Positions 23,201 to 30,574 of a stretch of DNA of 64,000 bases are shown here, in pieces. A model generated the notes under the pieces. The model did not search any database. It was given only the letters and a program-made list of their open reading frames with translations, and had not been told where the DNA came from. Source of the stretch: Chitinophaga filiformis (lineage in GTDB: Bacteria; Bacteroidota; Bacteroidia; Chitinophagales; Chitinophagaceae); assembly GCF_023100805.1 (NCBI RefSeq), contig NZ_CP095855.1, forward strand, positions 4,443,001 through 4,507,000, read 5' to 3'. The translations under genes were made by a program, and so were the position numbers. Every line of letters starts with the position of its first letter. Position 1 is the stretch's first letter.

Positions 23201-25187
23201 CACGGACATGGGTAAGGATGGTATGGCCGGTAGTGCTGTGGCAAGAGATGCTGTTGGCTATGGTTTGTATTACTACGGAACCAGGGATTATAGTCCTGTT
23301 GGCAGTTTAGTTCCTTTCGCACCCATTGAAGGTTCAGGGTTTAAGCCGCTGTTCACGGGAAGTATTTCGGCCAGCAGTCAGCATACTCCCGCTGTTGGAG
23401 AATCGTTGTTGTCGACCTATTCCTATGATGTATTGAACCGCATGAAGGGCATGCAGGCAGTACGTGGATTGAACACGGCTACCAATAAATGGACGCCGGT
23501 AGCAATACAGGATTTCAAAGAGGCTGTTACATATGATGAAGACGGAAATATTCTGACCTATAGCCGTAATGGCAACAATACGTTTGCCGGTAATCCCCTG
23601 GCGATGGACAGTCTTACTTACAATTACAAAGCCGGCAGGAATCAGCTGGATTTTGTCAGGGATTCTGTGCGTTCAACAAACTATACTATAGACATCGACG
23701 GCCAGTCAGCCGGGAACTATGTCTATGATAGTATAGGCAACCTCATAAAGGACATTGCCGGTGGGATCAGCAGTATTCAATGGACCGTATACGGGAAGGT
23801 GGCGACCATTAACAAAACCGATGGGACCACTATTACGTACACCTATGATATAGCAGGAAACCGTATCAGTAAGACCGTAAATGGCATACAGACATGGTAT
23901 ATACGTGATGCTTCCGGCAATGTGATGAGTGTATATACAAAGGGCGATAATACTGTTAACAGTGGAAACCTTACACAGACAGAAACGCACCTGTATGGCA
24001 GTGGCCGTCTGGGTATAAGCAGGTGGAATACCGACGTACAAAGTATTGTTCCTCCTGAAATAACGCCCCTGCTCGGATTAGGGAACGGCACAGGCCTCCG
24101 TTTCATGCGTGGTATGAAAATGTTTGAACTGAGTAATTATCTTGGTAACGTGCTGGCAACAGTGTCTGATAAGAAGCTGGGCGTTTCCACAGACAGTCTT
24201 ACTGTGAGTTATTTTACACCGGATATTGTCTCTACGCAGGAATATTATCCTTTTGGGATGCAGATGCCCGGCAGGGGATCCAATAGTGGAAGTTACCGCT
24301 ACGGTTTTAACGGACAGGAGCGGTCGAAAGAAATACATGACAATAGCTATACCGCTGAATTCTGGGAATATGATAGCAGGATTGGCAGAAGATGGAACAT
24401 GGACCCGAAAACGGTTCCGGGTATAAGTGCTTATTCCGTGCTGGGGAATTCACCGGTTAACAATAATGACCCGAAAGGTGATGAATTTATCAGTGCTATA
24501 GTAGATGGATTGGTGGCATTTACGGTAGAAGCAGGTATGGATTTCCTGGGAAATATGTTGTTGAAGGGTGAAAGTGCCGGAGATGCCTTCGATCATATCA
24601 ACTGGAAGTCGGCCTCTTACGAAGGAAGTAAGGCTTTCGCTATAAGCCTGTTTATTCCAGGTAGTTCTGAAATGGCTATAGCCAAAGCCACCCAGTCTAA
24701 AGTTGGTCAGGTGATGATTGGCATTGTCCAGAATATGTTGTCAGATCTGCATAAAAATGTTACTATCGGCGCCTACAATGATGAGAAAGGACAGTTTTCA
24801 TGGAATAAGTTTGTCGAAGTAACGAAGGAGTCATTTGTTAATTCCACAGTTTCCACCCTTTTTGAAATGGGATTTGGCAAAAAAGCAGATGAACTGCTGG
24901 AGCAGTTCAAGGGGAACAGCAAGCGTTTGACTGCATTGTATGAAAAGTATATGAAACAGGCAAACCGTTTGAAACCTGTTATGGAGCTTTCCAAGAAAGG
25001 AAGGAACCATGCGGCTAAGATCAGGAAGAGCATGCAGAAAACTGACCGGGAAATAGCGAAGGTGGCAACCGAGCAGAAGGAGCTTATTTTAAAGGCAGCT
25101 ACCCAGCGGGCGGCAGAGAACGCGGCAAAAAAAGGAACAGGCGATGCTATAAATACCATGACGCCATTACCGCAGCAAAGTAATTGA
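17223..25187 (+). CDS. secreted RHS-repeat toxin-like protein (RHS2), complete
   Basis: 2654 aa. Signal peptide at 1-27 (CLTMLFLLMAGYSKAQ), FN3-like module at about 172-285, DUF6443-like segment at about 300-370 (VVTYFDGSLRERQMVTKDN), then a cysteine-rich region highly similar to RHS1 (CTPDCAACQDS; GEICVPC). A DNRLRE-like module at about 1356-1546 (TTWNTQPA; NGLIFRL) precedes YD/RHS repeats (YYDQAGNLVKTVPPAG, YDAENRLINVETS). The core ends with EYDSRIGRRWNMDP and NNNDPKG. From nucleotide 24480 a 235-aa tip unrelated to that of RHS1 begins: a small-residue, hydrophobic pre-toxin-like segment (VDGLVAFTVEAGMDFLGNML), then a Lys/Glu-rich helical C-terminus. I do not recognise a catalytic motif in the tip. 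The next gene starts 19 bp downstream and encodes a membrane protein. Confidence 0.9.
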   Translation: MHFLPRKIVQCCLTMLFLLMAGYSKAQTGNITLLKNTLDGSKQQVAKDSVVTVQDSVYFNAGQISKLDTPYYVKNIITFRINEYAGVYLPAQFAATVKVRIIYTKPNLTIDSLEKDLSINYDANAAYTNRSSFVFNNAHKVTVKVLSANTGSAPARVMSALVLDNEMQVSPVYKLSCTDDAVKSISANSIANIDSTDELTVVWPVVTGATVYDLEWAYVDSSAYLANRYGNPLDAGQLFRNNTSRVTLAGNTYRIPLLYDNGGILYFRVRAVQEKSRETRIETAWSSDYTGGLGSFSFGGHQRLMNWQSTVDYSEEGKRKAVVTYFDGSLRERQMVTKDNVTNKTVVAETFYDYQGRQTVQVMPTPTLSSVMRYTPKFNAAGSTAEYDKSYYDKLTSPAAYLTSSASPMYMGSGASQYYSSSNPDKGTGINQFIPNAGQYPFTETEYTQDNTGRISRRSDVGAVFKLGSKHETRYFYGTPGENDLDVLFGTDAGDRNHYFKNMVQDANGQIAVTYLDMYGRTIATALAGVPDSAAMDNLSSYSQFPVTDTLSRANSNVITDMVMESTQSQVVPVDGDYQFKYTLTPPVLQKRDCNNNLVCYNALYDLRITISDDAYNQRLGGKAFDTIVRNYTGAFVTDCSAPAPFNVTFTKRLSRGTYQITKQLSIRRDATDYYRDSVFMKKNLCTTLDQFIQQQRDLLVNTKCTPDCAACQDSLGTWDTFRAKYIKAAGIAIADSAGYRGEALAAYQEALAACDALCNKTTDVTDTRNALLLDMSAPSGQYANPDDTLNIYSIFYQKDENTLPVYKRDTITYLDEAGKPDLVYDELSNSYVIPQRLRPDQFAAKFKPSWAAALLKFHPEYCKWLEFEKHAASYSWDRAFAATDTYADAKAKGYLNPTANSSFPFTIVTANKDPLAAESSANQTALEAKLNNFNGGTGANILSLWSMATITVKCPDNSSTCINTYNTPAKAFSESTLCTADLDMAWRNFRQLYQTVKQGMLSDKIKNATCPAGVVNPTTAQLTAAGKQLNFNNAADALGQNGLGYLNNNPTGAAATDSANKALAKAYDENCNAYAKAWVQQLAPCKYSQAALNIIIPRLVQVCKDGSDVSHPLGSSSVKPGSTNTYKSFQEVLDAYNRQNGITNSWDCYPDMITAPAPYDKQLAYTNKPVYTKPDSCECAKLNGLRAEYLKYGKPADGSFAGYLSRTRKINMTDADLTQLLNACNTANSCTYFQKVINIPPALQCNSGEICVPCNVVKNLYKKYIEKYSAFTPTAVVSDTFQQKRNKVFENYMNNQLGFSKEAWEYLKFIQDCGGESPNPPDPASCATLTAIRDAFRRSFPDSFGDTLGIGKAVYPKSVTHLISINGETAYPASSALAALVWNDGNGWFKVRDNIVYDFSNIAKGARVSWSSLTLTTKPLGTGSDANIGTKSNFSTSGTEYAYFERALGPVIPGVTTWNTQPATSSLHRLSIPALPAGQSAQTYQGLICTELVQDMYSDYKNGNNNGLIFRLNTEADGISNAYVFWGINGAGDTRPILRVDTYAHRCDEWVSYFNSNYASKFETVGQIDSFYLATCGYPAGICNATPPPLDTTVIYDGLLLCGKSAPIFAPVDVNEINNCSDNEFFAVSKGTELYKAYRDSVKGSFEKDYISTGLQAVNKEVFTVNYNTSEYHYTLFYYDQAGNLVKTVPPAGVVIDRSDSWLNSVKAARKAGQQRIPAHKKITQYRYNTLEQVVEQKTPDGGTTRFWYDRLGRPVITQNLQQKTDRNYSYTNYDAIGRIVEVGQMNSSNVMTDSISRDPQLLAQWLSAAKGTSTQITRTTYDVPYTPLSQLVLSARNLRNRVAWTATYNNNTDLGNGNYAAGTFYSYDAHGNVDTLLQDYKLGGMADGGNRFKKMVYRYDLISGKVLQVAYQPSQADAFYHRYTYDAENRLINVETSRDSVYWENDAYYTYYRHGLLARLVLGQQQVQGLDYAYTLQGWLKGVNTTAIGGSTDMGKDGMAGSAVARDAVGYGLYYYGTRDYSPVGSLVPFAPIEGSGFKPLFTGSISASSQHTPAVGESLLSTYSYDVLNRMKGMQAVRGLNTATNKWTPVAIQDFKEAVTYDEDGNILTYSRNGNNTFAGNPLAMDSLTYNYKAGRNQLDFVRDSVRSTNYTIDIDGQSAGNYVYDSIGNLIKDIAGGISSIQWTVYGKVATINKTDGTTITYTYDIAGNRISKTVNGIQTWYIRDASGNVMSVYTKGDNTVNSGNLTQTETHLYGSGRLGISRWNTDVQSIVPPEITPLLGLGNGTGLRFMRGMKMFELSNYLGNVLATVSDKKLGVSTDSLTVSYFTPDIVSTQEYYPFGMQMPGRGSNSGSYRYGFNGQERSKEIHDNSYTAEFWEYDSRIGRRWNMDPKTVPGISAYSVLGNSPVNNNDPKGDEFISAIVDGLVAFTVEAGMDFLGNMLLKGESAGDAFDHINWKSASYEGSKAFAISLFIPGSSEMAIAKATQSKVGQVMIGIVQNMLSDLHKNVTIGAYNDEKGQFSWNKFVEVTKESFVNSTVSTLFEMGFGKKADELLEQFKGNSKRLTALYEKYMKQANRLKPVMELSKKGRNHAAKIRKSMQKTDREIAKVATEQKELILKAATQRAAENAAKKGTGDAINTMTPLPQQSN

Positions 25188-25206
25188 CATTTATAATTAA
25201 ATCAGG

Positions 25207-25755
25207 ATGAATAAAGTGTTTTTGGACGCAAAGGCAGAGTATTATGTTATTTTTATCTCGCTGGTTATTTTTATTGTATTCAACGAGTACGCTAAAAGGA
25301 TCATTAACTTTTATGACAACTGTTTTTTTATCATTACAGGTGTTGCTGCCCTTCCTTTTTTAATGTATTCAATTCCGGTATTGTGGAAATATTTACTGGC
25401 TATTGACTATATATCTTTTTCCAGGAGGCTACTTGCTGTAGCCTTCCTGGGTTTAGGTGTCAATATAGTTACGGTAAGCGGTGTGAGGGTGTTTAAAACG
25501 TATCATGCAGCAGTGCCGGTAGGAAGTGCTGCTATTAGTTGTCCGGTCCTGTCCCTGAATAGTTCCCGGATAGGGTATGAAACTATTGACTTCAAATTGA
25601 AAGATAAAGATATGAGTTTGAGAGTGTCAGGTAAGACAGTTGGGACTTTGGAGGTAAATGGCGTGTCCGGTTATTGTGTATTTCTGGAACTAAGGAAGGG
25701 AAATGACTATTTTATTGTCGACAGGTACTGGGTAGCACATTGCCAGAATAGATAA
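25207..25755 (+). CDS. small membrane protein, candidate immunity protein for the RHS2 tip
   Basis: 182 aa with three predicted hydrophobic segments (about 12-32, 40-62 and 73-95), then a soluble domain of about 85 residues with beta-like alternation and three cysteines (SCPVL, YCVFL, AHCQ). The gene starts 19 bp after the RHS2 stop and looks AT-richer than the RHS core, the same layout as the RHS1 immunity gene. I recognise no family. If it is the immunity protein, a membrane anchor points to a toxin acting at or across the inner membrane; this is inference. It converges with cbiB, which ends 64 bp further on. Confidence 0.65.
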   Translation: MNKVFLDAKAEYYVIFISLVIFIVFNEYAKRIINFYDNCFFIITGVAALPFLMYSIPVLWKYLLAIDYISFSRRLLAVAFLGLGVNIVTVSGVRVFKTYHAAVPVGSAAISCPVLSLNSSRIGYETIDFKLKDKDMSLRVSGKTVGTLEVNGVSGYCVFLELRKGNDYFIVDRYWVAHCQNR

Positions 25756-25819
25756 AAATTAGCGGAATGATAAGGCGTTTGCCTTCTTGGCAGAAATGCT
25801 GATCGGGCGCCGGTGATCA

Positions 25820-26755
25820 TTATAGGAGACTTGAAAGAAGGATCATACAAACCGTTACTAATGTCACCGCATGGTTCACATACACGACCTTTTTTAACTC
25901 ATCGTGCGCGATATCTCTTGGTGTATCGCCGATATACGGCTTCACCACCACCTGTCCATGATAAGTATTCGGGCCTCCGAAGCGGCACTGCAGGATACCT
26001 GCCAGCGCCGCTTCGGGGTAACCTGAATTCGGACTGGCATGCTGATGGCCATATCTGAAAATATATACCAGCCCCCGTTTACTGAACGTCACCAATACCA
26101 TCAGCAATGCAGTTAACCTGGCCGGAATGAAATTAGCTACGTCGTCTAATCTCGCCGCAAATTTCCCGAAATAGAAATACCGCTCACTTTTGTACCCGAT
26201 CATGGAATCGAGGGTATTGAGCATTTTATACGTCATCATAGCGGGTACGCCGCCAACAGCGTAATAGAACAAAGGAGCGATCACGCCGTCGCTTAAATTC
26301 TCAGAGAGGGTTTCAAATACTGCTGTCCGGACCTGGTTTTCGTTCAGTGCAGCTGTTTGCCTGCCAACAATCCAGGAGAGGCGTTTGCGTCCTGCATCGA
26401 GGCTTTGATGTTGCAGGGTGTCGAAGACTTCCTTGCCTTCCTGTAACAGGCTTTTGTTTGCTAGTCCATAAAACACAAAAATGCTGGCGAAGATATAATA
26501 TGCCGCTGAGCTGATGTTGAGCAGGCAGTGTTGTGTAAAATAGAAGCAGCTGAATACCAATAAACACAGCAGGATTGTCAGCAATGCCCCTTTTAGTAGT
26601 TTATATCTCCCCGTATTCAGCAATTCTTCGCCTTTACTGATAATGTTACCGAACAAGCGGACAGGATGCGGCAGCCACCTGGGATCTCCCAGTAACAGGT
26701 CCAGCAGATAGCCTGCCACCAGGGGAATGGCTATGATCAGAAACTTTCCATCCAT
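25820..26755 (-). CDS. cbiB: adenosylcobinamide-phosphate synthase CbiB (CobD)
   Basis: 311-aa inner-membrane enzyme that joins aminopropanol (or its phosphate) to adenosylcobyric acid in cobalamin synthesis. Family signatures are visible: LLLGDPRWLPHPVRLFG near the N-terminus, YKSERYFYFGKFAARLDDV, SPNSGYPEAALAGILQCRFG and GGPNTYHG near the C-terminus. Several hydrophobic helices (LLTILLCLLVFSCFYF) and the usual length support the call. Its start overlaps the end of the CobD-like gene by 19 bp, so it is the last gene of a tightly coupled unit cobQ, cobD-like, cbiB. Confidence 0.95.
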   Translation of the reverse strand: MDGKFLIIAIPLVAGYLLDLLLGDPRWLPHPVRLFGNIISKGEELLNTGRYKLLKGALLTILLCLLVFSCFYFTQHCLLNISSAAYYIFASIFVFYGLANKSLLQEGKEVFDTLQHQSLDAGRKRLSWIVGRQTAALNENQVRTAVFETLSENLSDGVIAPLFYYAVGGVPAMMTYKMLNTLDSMIGYKSERYFYFGKFAARLDDVANFIPARLTALLMVLVTFSKRGLVYIFRYGHQHASPNSGYPEAALAGILQCRFGGPNTYHGQVVVKPYIGDTPRDIAHDELKKVVYVNHAVTLVTVCMILLSSLL

Positions 26756-27762
26756 GCTGTAATTCCTTTTACCAGTAACGCATTGTGTTCTCTTCGCTGT
26801 GCAGCTATACGGAAATGTTGCGGCGTCAGGCTCCTGAAATTAGACGCATCCCTGATCAGCAAACCGGATGTTTCTAACAGGTATTGTTTCAGTGTTGCCG
26901 CTGTACCTTTTTCGGTTTGGCAGAGGAAGAAATTGGTATGCGTGTGCCGGATGGAGATATTACCGATGGCCCTCAATGCACCAATGAGATGGAATGTTTC
27001 CCGTGTGAGTTCAGCCGTAGGTAATACCATTTCCTGCCGGTGTGCCGCAATGAACAATCCTGCTTCGATCGCCAGGGCATTGACAGACCAGGGCATTTTG
27101 TAGGGAAGGATATTATTGATAACAGCCGCGCCGCTTAGGATGTAGCCTAAACGCAGGCCAGGGATGGAATAGGTCTTTGTAAGGGACTTAATGATGATGA
27201 GGTTCGGATATTGATCCAGGAAAGGTATCATCGAGATAACATCCACCGTAAAGTCAACATACGCTTCATCGATCACGAACATCGTTTGGGTGTTATGTTC
27301 CAACAACTGTTGTATGGTAGCCGGGCGTAATATGGCGCCTGTGGGATTGTTTGGATTACCGAAGAAGACAATATCTGTCTGAAAGGTCGTGTCAGGTAAC
27401 AGATCGTCCCAGTGCAGATGCTGTATTTGCAGATCATTTGCGCGACAGGCGTCTTCATATTCTGCAAAGGCAGGAATAACGATAGTGGCTGATTTTCTGC
27501 GATATGCATGTGCTACCAGGTAAAAAGCTTCCGTTGCACCATTGGTCACCAATACCTCAGCCGGCGTCAGGGCATGCCAATCTGCCAAAGCAGTTTGTAG
27601 TCGCTGGGCATTCGCTTCCGGGTAATTCCTGACCTTATACAGGCAGTCCGTCAGGTGTTGCTGCAGTCCATTAGCCCAGCTTCCGTAATATACGTTAGAG
27701 CTGAAGTCAGCAACGATCTTATAATTAAACAGGTATCTGTCGTCTCCATGACCGTTGATCAT
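26737..27762 (-). CDS. cobD: PLP-dependent threonine-phosphate decarboxylase-like enzyme (CobD type)
   Basis: 341-aa fold-type I aminotransferase-like protein. Seen motifs: VTNGATEAFYL (cofactor phosphate pocket), FGNPNNPTGA, VIDEAYVDFT, and SLTKTYSIPGLRLGY with the PLP lysine. By sequence alone it could be a histidinol-phosphate aminotransferase. Placement between cobQ and cbiB, with a 4-bp overlap upstream and a 19-bp overlap downstream, argues for L-threonine-O-3-phosphate decarboxylase, which makes the aminopropanol phosphate used by CbiB. No histidine genes are nearby. The specific reaction is inferred from context. Confidence 0.85.
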   Translation of the reverse strand: MINGHGDDRYLFNYKIVADFSSNVYYGSWANGLQQHLTDCLYKVRNYPEANAQRLQTALADWHALTPAEVLVTNGATEAFYLVAHAYRRKSATIVIPAFAEYEDACRANDLQIQHLHWDDLLPDTTFQTDIVFFGNPNNPTGAILRPATIQQLLEHNTQTMFVIDEAYVDFTVDVISMIPFLDQYPNLIIIKSLTKTYSIPGLRLGYILSGAAVINNILPYKMPWSVNALAIEAGLFIAAHRQEMVLPTAELTRETFHLIGALRAIGNISIRHTHTNFFLCQTEKGTAATLKQYLLETSGLLIRDASNFRSLTPQHFRIAAQRREHNALLVKGITAWMESF

Positions 27763-29237
27763 CTGTTATTCTTTAGTTGTCCGTAAATATATTCCATGTC
27801 GATATGCTCCCGCAGGTGTTGCGCCAGTTTGTCGTACTGGGCCTCTTTGAAAGCTGAATAGTCAAAGGGAGCAGAGACTTGCTGTGTCGTATGTGCTTCC
27901 AGCAGGTCATCTATCACGACGGCATTGTCCAGGATGCCGTGGATGTAGGTGCCCCAGCAATGCGCATCAAGGAAGTACCCCTCACGGTTACCGGTAGCCG
28001 TTCTATTGAGAGGGCTTTCGGTACCGGTGGCGGTGCTGATGCCCATATGGATTTCGTAGCCATTGCAGGGAACCGCATTCTTTCTATAATAGAAACGGCA
28101 TTGTTCTGTGGTCTTTTGTTCCGTCAAAACAGTCTTTACAGGCAGAATACCCAGTCCCGGCATTGATTCAACCGTACCTTCCACATGATGAGGGTCTTCT
28201 ATACTGCTGCCCATCATCTGGTAACCACCGCAGATGCCGATCACGGTTTTACCACTTTTATGCGCCTGTACGATCGCTTTAGCTACCCCGTTGTTCTTGA
28301 TATCTATCAGATCGGCTATGGTGTTCTTACTGCCGGGAAGGATGATAATGTCCGCCTTTTCGATATCCGCAGGATTGTTGCTGTAGAACAGGTGTACCCG
28401 TCCGTCCCGCTCCAGTACATTAAAGTCGGTGAAATTGGACAGGCGGTTGAGCAGTACAACGGCTACATTCACTTTACCGGGGGCCAGTTTGTTATGTTTA
28501 TGTTCCAGTCCGACAGAATCTTCTTCTTCTACGTAGATGTCTTTACGATAGGGAATAATGCCAACCACTGGTACGCCGCAGAGCTCTTCCAGGATCGTCT
28601 TGCCGGAATCAAAAAGACGGGCATCGCCCCTGAATTTATTAATGATAATACCTTTGATGAGTTGTTTCTCCTCCGGTGGCAGCAGGGCCATGGTGCCATA
28701 TACACTGGCGAACAGGCCGCCACGGTCAATGTCGCCTACCAGGTACACGTCGGCCTGTGCGTGAAGCGCCATTCGCATGTTGGTAATGTCGCGGTGCTTC
28801 AGGTTCAGTTCACTGATGCTGCCTGCGCCTTCCATCACAATAGGATTATATTTCGCCTGTAAACGATCGTAGGCAGCTTTGGCTTCTTTGAAGAGTTCCT
28901 GTTTATTGTTGCCCATAAAATAGTCGTAGGCCGACTGATTACCTACGGGTTTGCCTAGCAGGACTACCTGCGAGGCTTTATCGCTGGTCGGTTTTAACAG
29001 GACGGGGTTCATGTCGGTGCTGCAGGGAAGACCGCAGGCTTCCGCCTGTACGGCCTGCGCGCGTCCTATCTCGAAGCCATCCGGAGTGGCATAGCTGTTG
29101 AGCGACATGTTCTGTGCTTTGAAGGGAGCGGGATGGTAACCATCCTGTTTGAAAATGCGGCAGAAGCCTGTATTGATAAAACTTTTGCCGACATCAGATG
29201 CAGTGCCGGCAAACATGATGGACCTTAATTGCTGCAT
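27759..29237 (-). CDS. cobQ: cobyric acid synthase CobQ
   Basis: 492-aa glutamine-dependent amidotransferase that amidates four side chains of adenosylcobyrinic acid a,c-diamide. The N-terminal synthetase domain shows MFAGTASDVGKSFINTGF (P-loop variant), FKAQNMSLNSY and MNPVLLKPTSD. A C-terminal glutaminase domain has the nucleophile in GICGGYQMMG and the histidine in YIHGILDN. Length is normal. It is the first gene of the minus-strand B12 unit. The ATG is 29 bp from the divergent cobB start, so both genes share a very short control region. Confidence 0.96.
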   Translation of the reverse strand: MQQLRSIMFAGTASDVGKSFINTGFCRIFKQDGYHPAPFKAQNMSLNSYATPDGFEIGRAQAVQAEACGLPCSTDMNPVLLKPTSDKASQVVLLGKPVGNQSAYDYFMGNNKQELFKEAKAAYDRLQAKYNPIVMEGAGSISELNLKHRDITNMRMALHAQADVYLVGDIDRGGLFASVYGTMALLPPEEKQLIKGIIINKFRGDARLFDSGKTILEELCGVPVVGIIPYRKDIYVEEEDSVGLEHKHNKLAPGKVNVAVVLLNRLSNFTDFNVLERDGRVHLFYSNNPADIEKADIIILPGSKNTIADLIDIKNNGVAKAIVQAHKSGKTVIGICGGYQMMGSSIEDPHHVEGTVESMPGLGILPVKTVLTEQKTTEQCRFYYRKNAVPCNGYEIHMGISTATGTESPLNRTATGNREGYFLDAHCWGTYIHGILDNAVVIDDLLEAHTTQQVSAPFDYSAFKEAQYDKLAQHLREHIDMEYIYGQLKNNR

Positions 29238-29266
29238 AAGATTGCGAATGTACTATCTTTGACCGA
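29238..29266. promoter_or_regulatory. 29-bp divergent cobQ/cobB start region
   Basis: On the plus strand TATCTTTG (29254-29261) matches the Bacteroidota -7 element TAnnTTTG exactly and sits 5 bp before the cobB ATG; a TTG at 29229-29231 is 22 bp upstream, slightly too far for the usual -33 element. On the minus strand TACATTCG (complement of 29245-29252) matches 5 of 6 fixed positions and faces cobQ. If both are used, the transcripts would be nearly leaderless. No cobalamin riboswitch fits in this space. Confidence 0.45.
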
Positions 29267-30562
29267 ATGAAGCCTCAGTTTTTAATTGCAGCACCATCCA
29301 GTAATTCGGGCAAAACGACACTCACATTAGGCCTCTTGAGATGGTTGCATCACCAGGGCTTAAAAGTACAGCCCTTCAAGTGCGGGCCGGATTATATAGA
29401 TACTAAACATCATTCCCTGGCAGCCCATTCCCCAAGTATTAACCTGGATACCTTCATGATGAGCGAAGGGCATCTGCGCTCCGTTTATGCGAAGTACAGC
29501 GAAGGAGCGGATGTGGTGATCACCGAAGGCGTGATGGGACTCTTCGACGGGGCAGACCGCATGAAGGGCAGCAGTGCAGAGATAGCCATGTTACTGGACC
29601 TGCCGGTGATACTGGTGGTAAATGCAAAGGCCATGGCTTATTCTGTAGCGCCCCTGATCTATGGCTTCATGCATTTTAATCCGCAGCTACAGATAGCAGG
29701 CGTGATCTTCAACTTTGTAAACACCGAAAGCCATTACCAGTTCCTGAAAGATGCCTGTGAAGATATCGGCGTTACCCCATTGGGATATGTGCCTGCCAGT
29801 GATGACATCAGGATCCCTTCCCGTCACCTCGGACTGGCAATTTCTCCCGACAATGACTATGATGCTATTATAGAACGGGCCGCCGCCCATATCAGTAAAA
29901 CGGTGGACCTTGCGCAGTTGCTGGCAATCACCCGGAAGCCCGTGCCGCAGGCGCCGGTGCAAACCGTATCGCCACCTTCCGGAATCATGAAAATCTCCGT
30001 CGCCATGGACGAGGCTTTTAACTTCACCTATGCGGAAAACCTGGCGGTATTACAAAGCCATGGCCAGGTGACAACTTTTAGCCCCCTGTACGATGCCCAA
30101 CTCCCTGATACAGATCTGCTCTACCTGGCCGGAGGATATCCGGAACTGTTCCTGGAACAATTGTCAACTAATCTTACTATGCGGGCGTCTATCCTCGAAT
30201 ATTGCGCAAACGGTGGAAACGTGATCGCGGAATGTGGGGGGATGATGTACCTCGGAGAGACCCTGGCCGATAGTACCGGGAAGGAATACCCGATGGTGGG
30301 CTTTTTAAGCCTTAAAACGACGATGAAAGACGCAAAGCTGTCACTTGGCTACCGTGAGATAGAAGTGGGCTTAAATCGCTTTAAAGGGCATGAATTTCAC
30401 TATTCCGCCTGTACGGAGACGGCCGCGCTTCCGAAATTAGGTAAGGTGTTCAATGCCAGGGGCATGGAAGTGTCCACCCCGGTGTACCGGAAAGACAATG
30501 TGATTGCGTCTTATATACACCTCTATTGGGGGGAGAATGACGGTTGGTTGCAATTGTTTTAA
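29267..30562 (+). CDS. cobB: cobyrinic acid a,c-diamide synthase (CobB/CbiA)
   Basis: 431-aa ATP- and glutamine-dependent amidotransferase that converts (hydrogeno)cobyrinic acid to its a,c-diamide, two amidations upstream of CobQ. A P-loop APSSNSGKTTLTLG lies at residues 9-22, followed by FKCGPDYIDTKHH and EGVMGLFDGAD. The C-terminal glutaminase part shows LAGGYPELF, the nucleophile region AECGGMMYLGE and a late SYIHLYWG histidine. Full family length. Transcribed away from cobQ and followed by the tandem repeat array. Other B12 genes (cobU, cobS, methyltransferases) are not in the window. Confidence 0.96.
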   Translation: MKPQFLIAAPSSNSGKTTLTLGLLRWLHHQGLKVQPFKCGPDYIDTKHHSLAAHSPSINLDTFMMSEGHLRSVYAKYSEGADVVITEGVMGLFDGADRMKGSSAEIAMLLDLPVILVVNAKAMAYSVAPLIYGFMHFNPQLQIAGVIFNFVNTESHYQFLKDACEDIGVTPLGYVPASDDIRIPSRHLGLAISPDNDYDAIIERAAAHISKTVDLAQLLAITRKPVPQAPVQTVSPPSGIMKISVAMDEAFNFTYAENLAVLQSHGQVTTFSPLYDAQLPDTDLLYLAGGYPELFLEQLSTNLTMRASILEYCANGGNVIAECGGMMYLGETLADSTGKEYPMVGFLSLKTTMKDAKLSLGYREIEVGLNRFKGHEFHYSACTETAALPKLGKVFNARGMEVSTPVYRKDNVIASYIHLYWGENDGWLQLF

Positions 30563-30574
30563 GGGGCGTGAATA

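Noticed and set aside
28185-28862. 225-codon plus-strand frame within cobQ
   Set aside because: The cobQ frame on the other strand carries all family motifs; the antisense frame has none.
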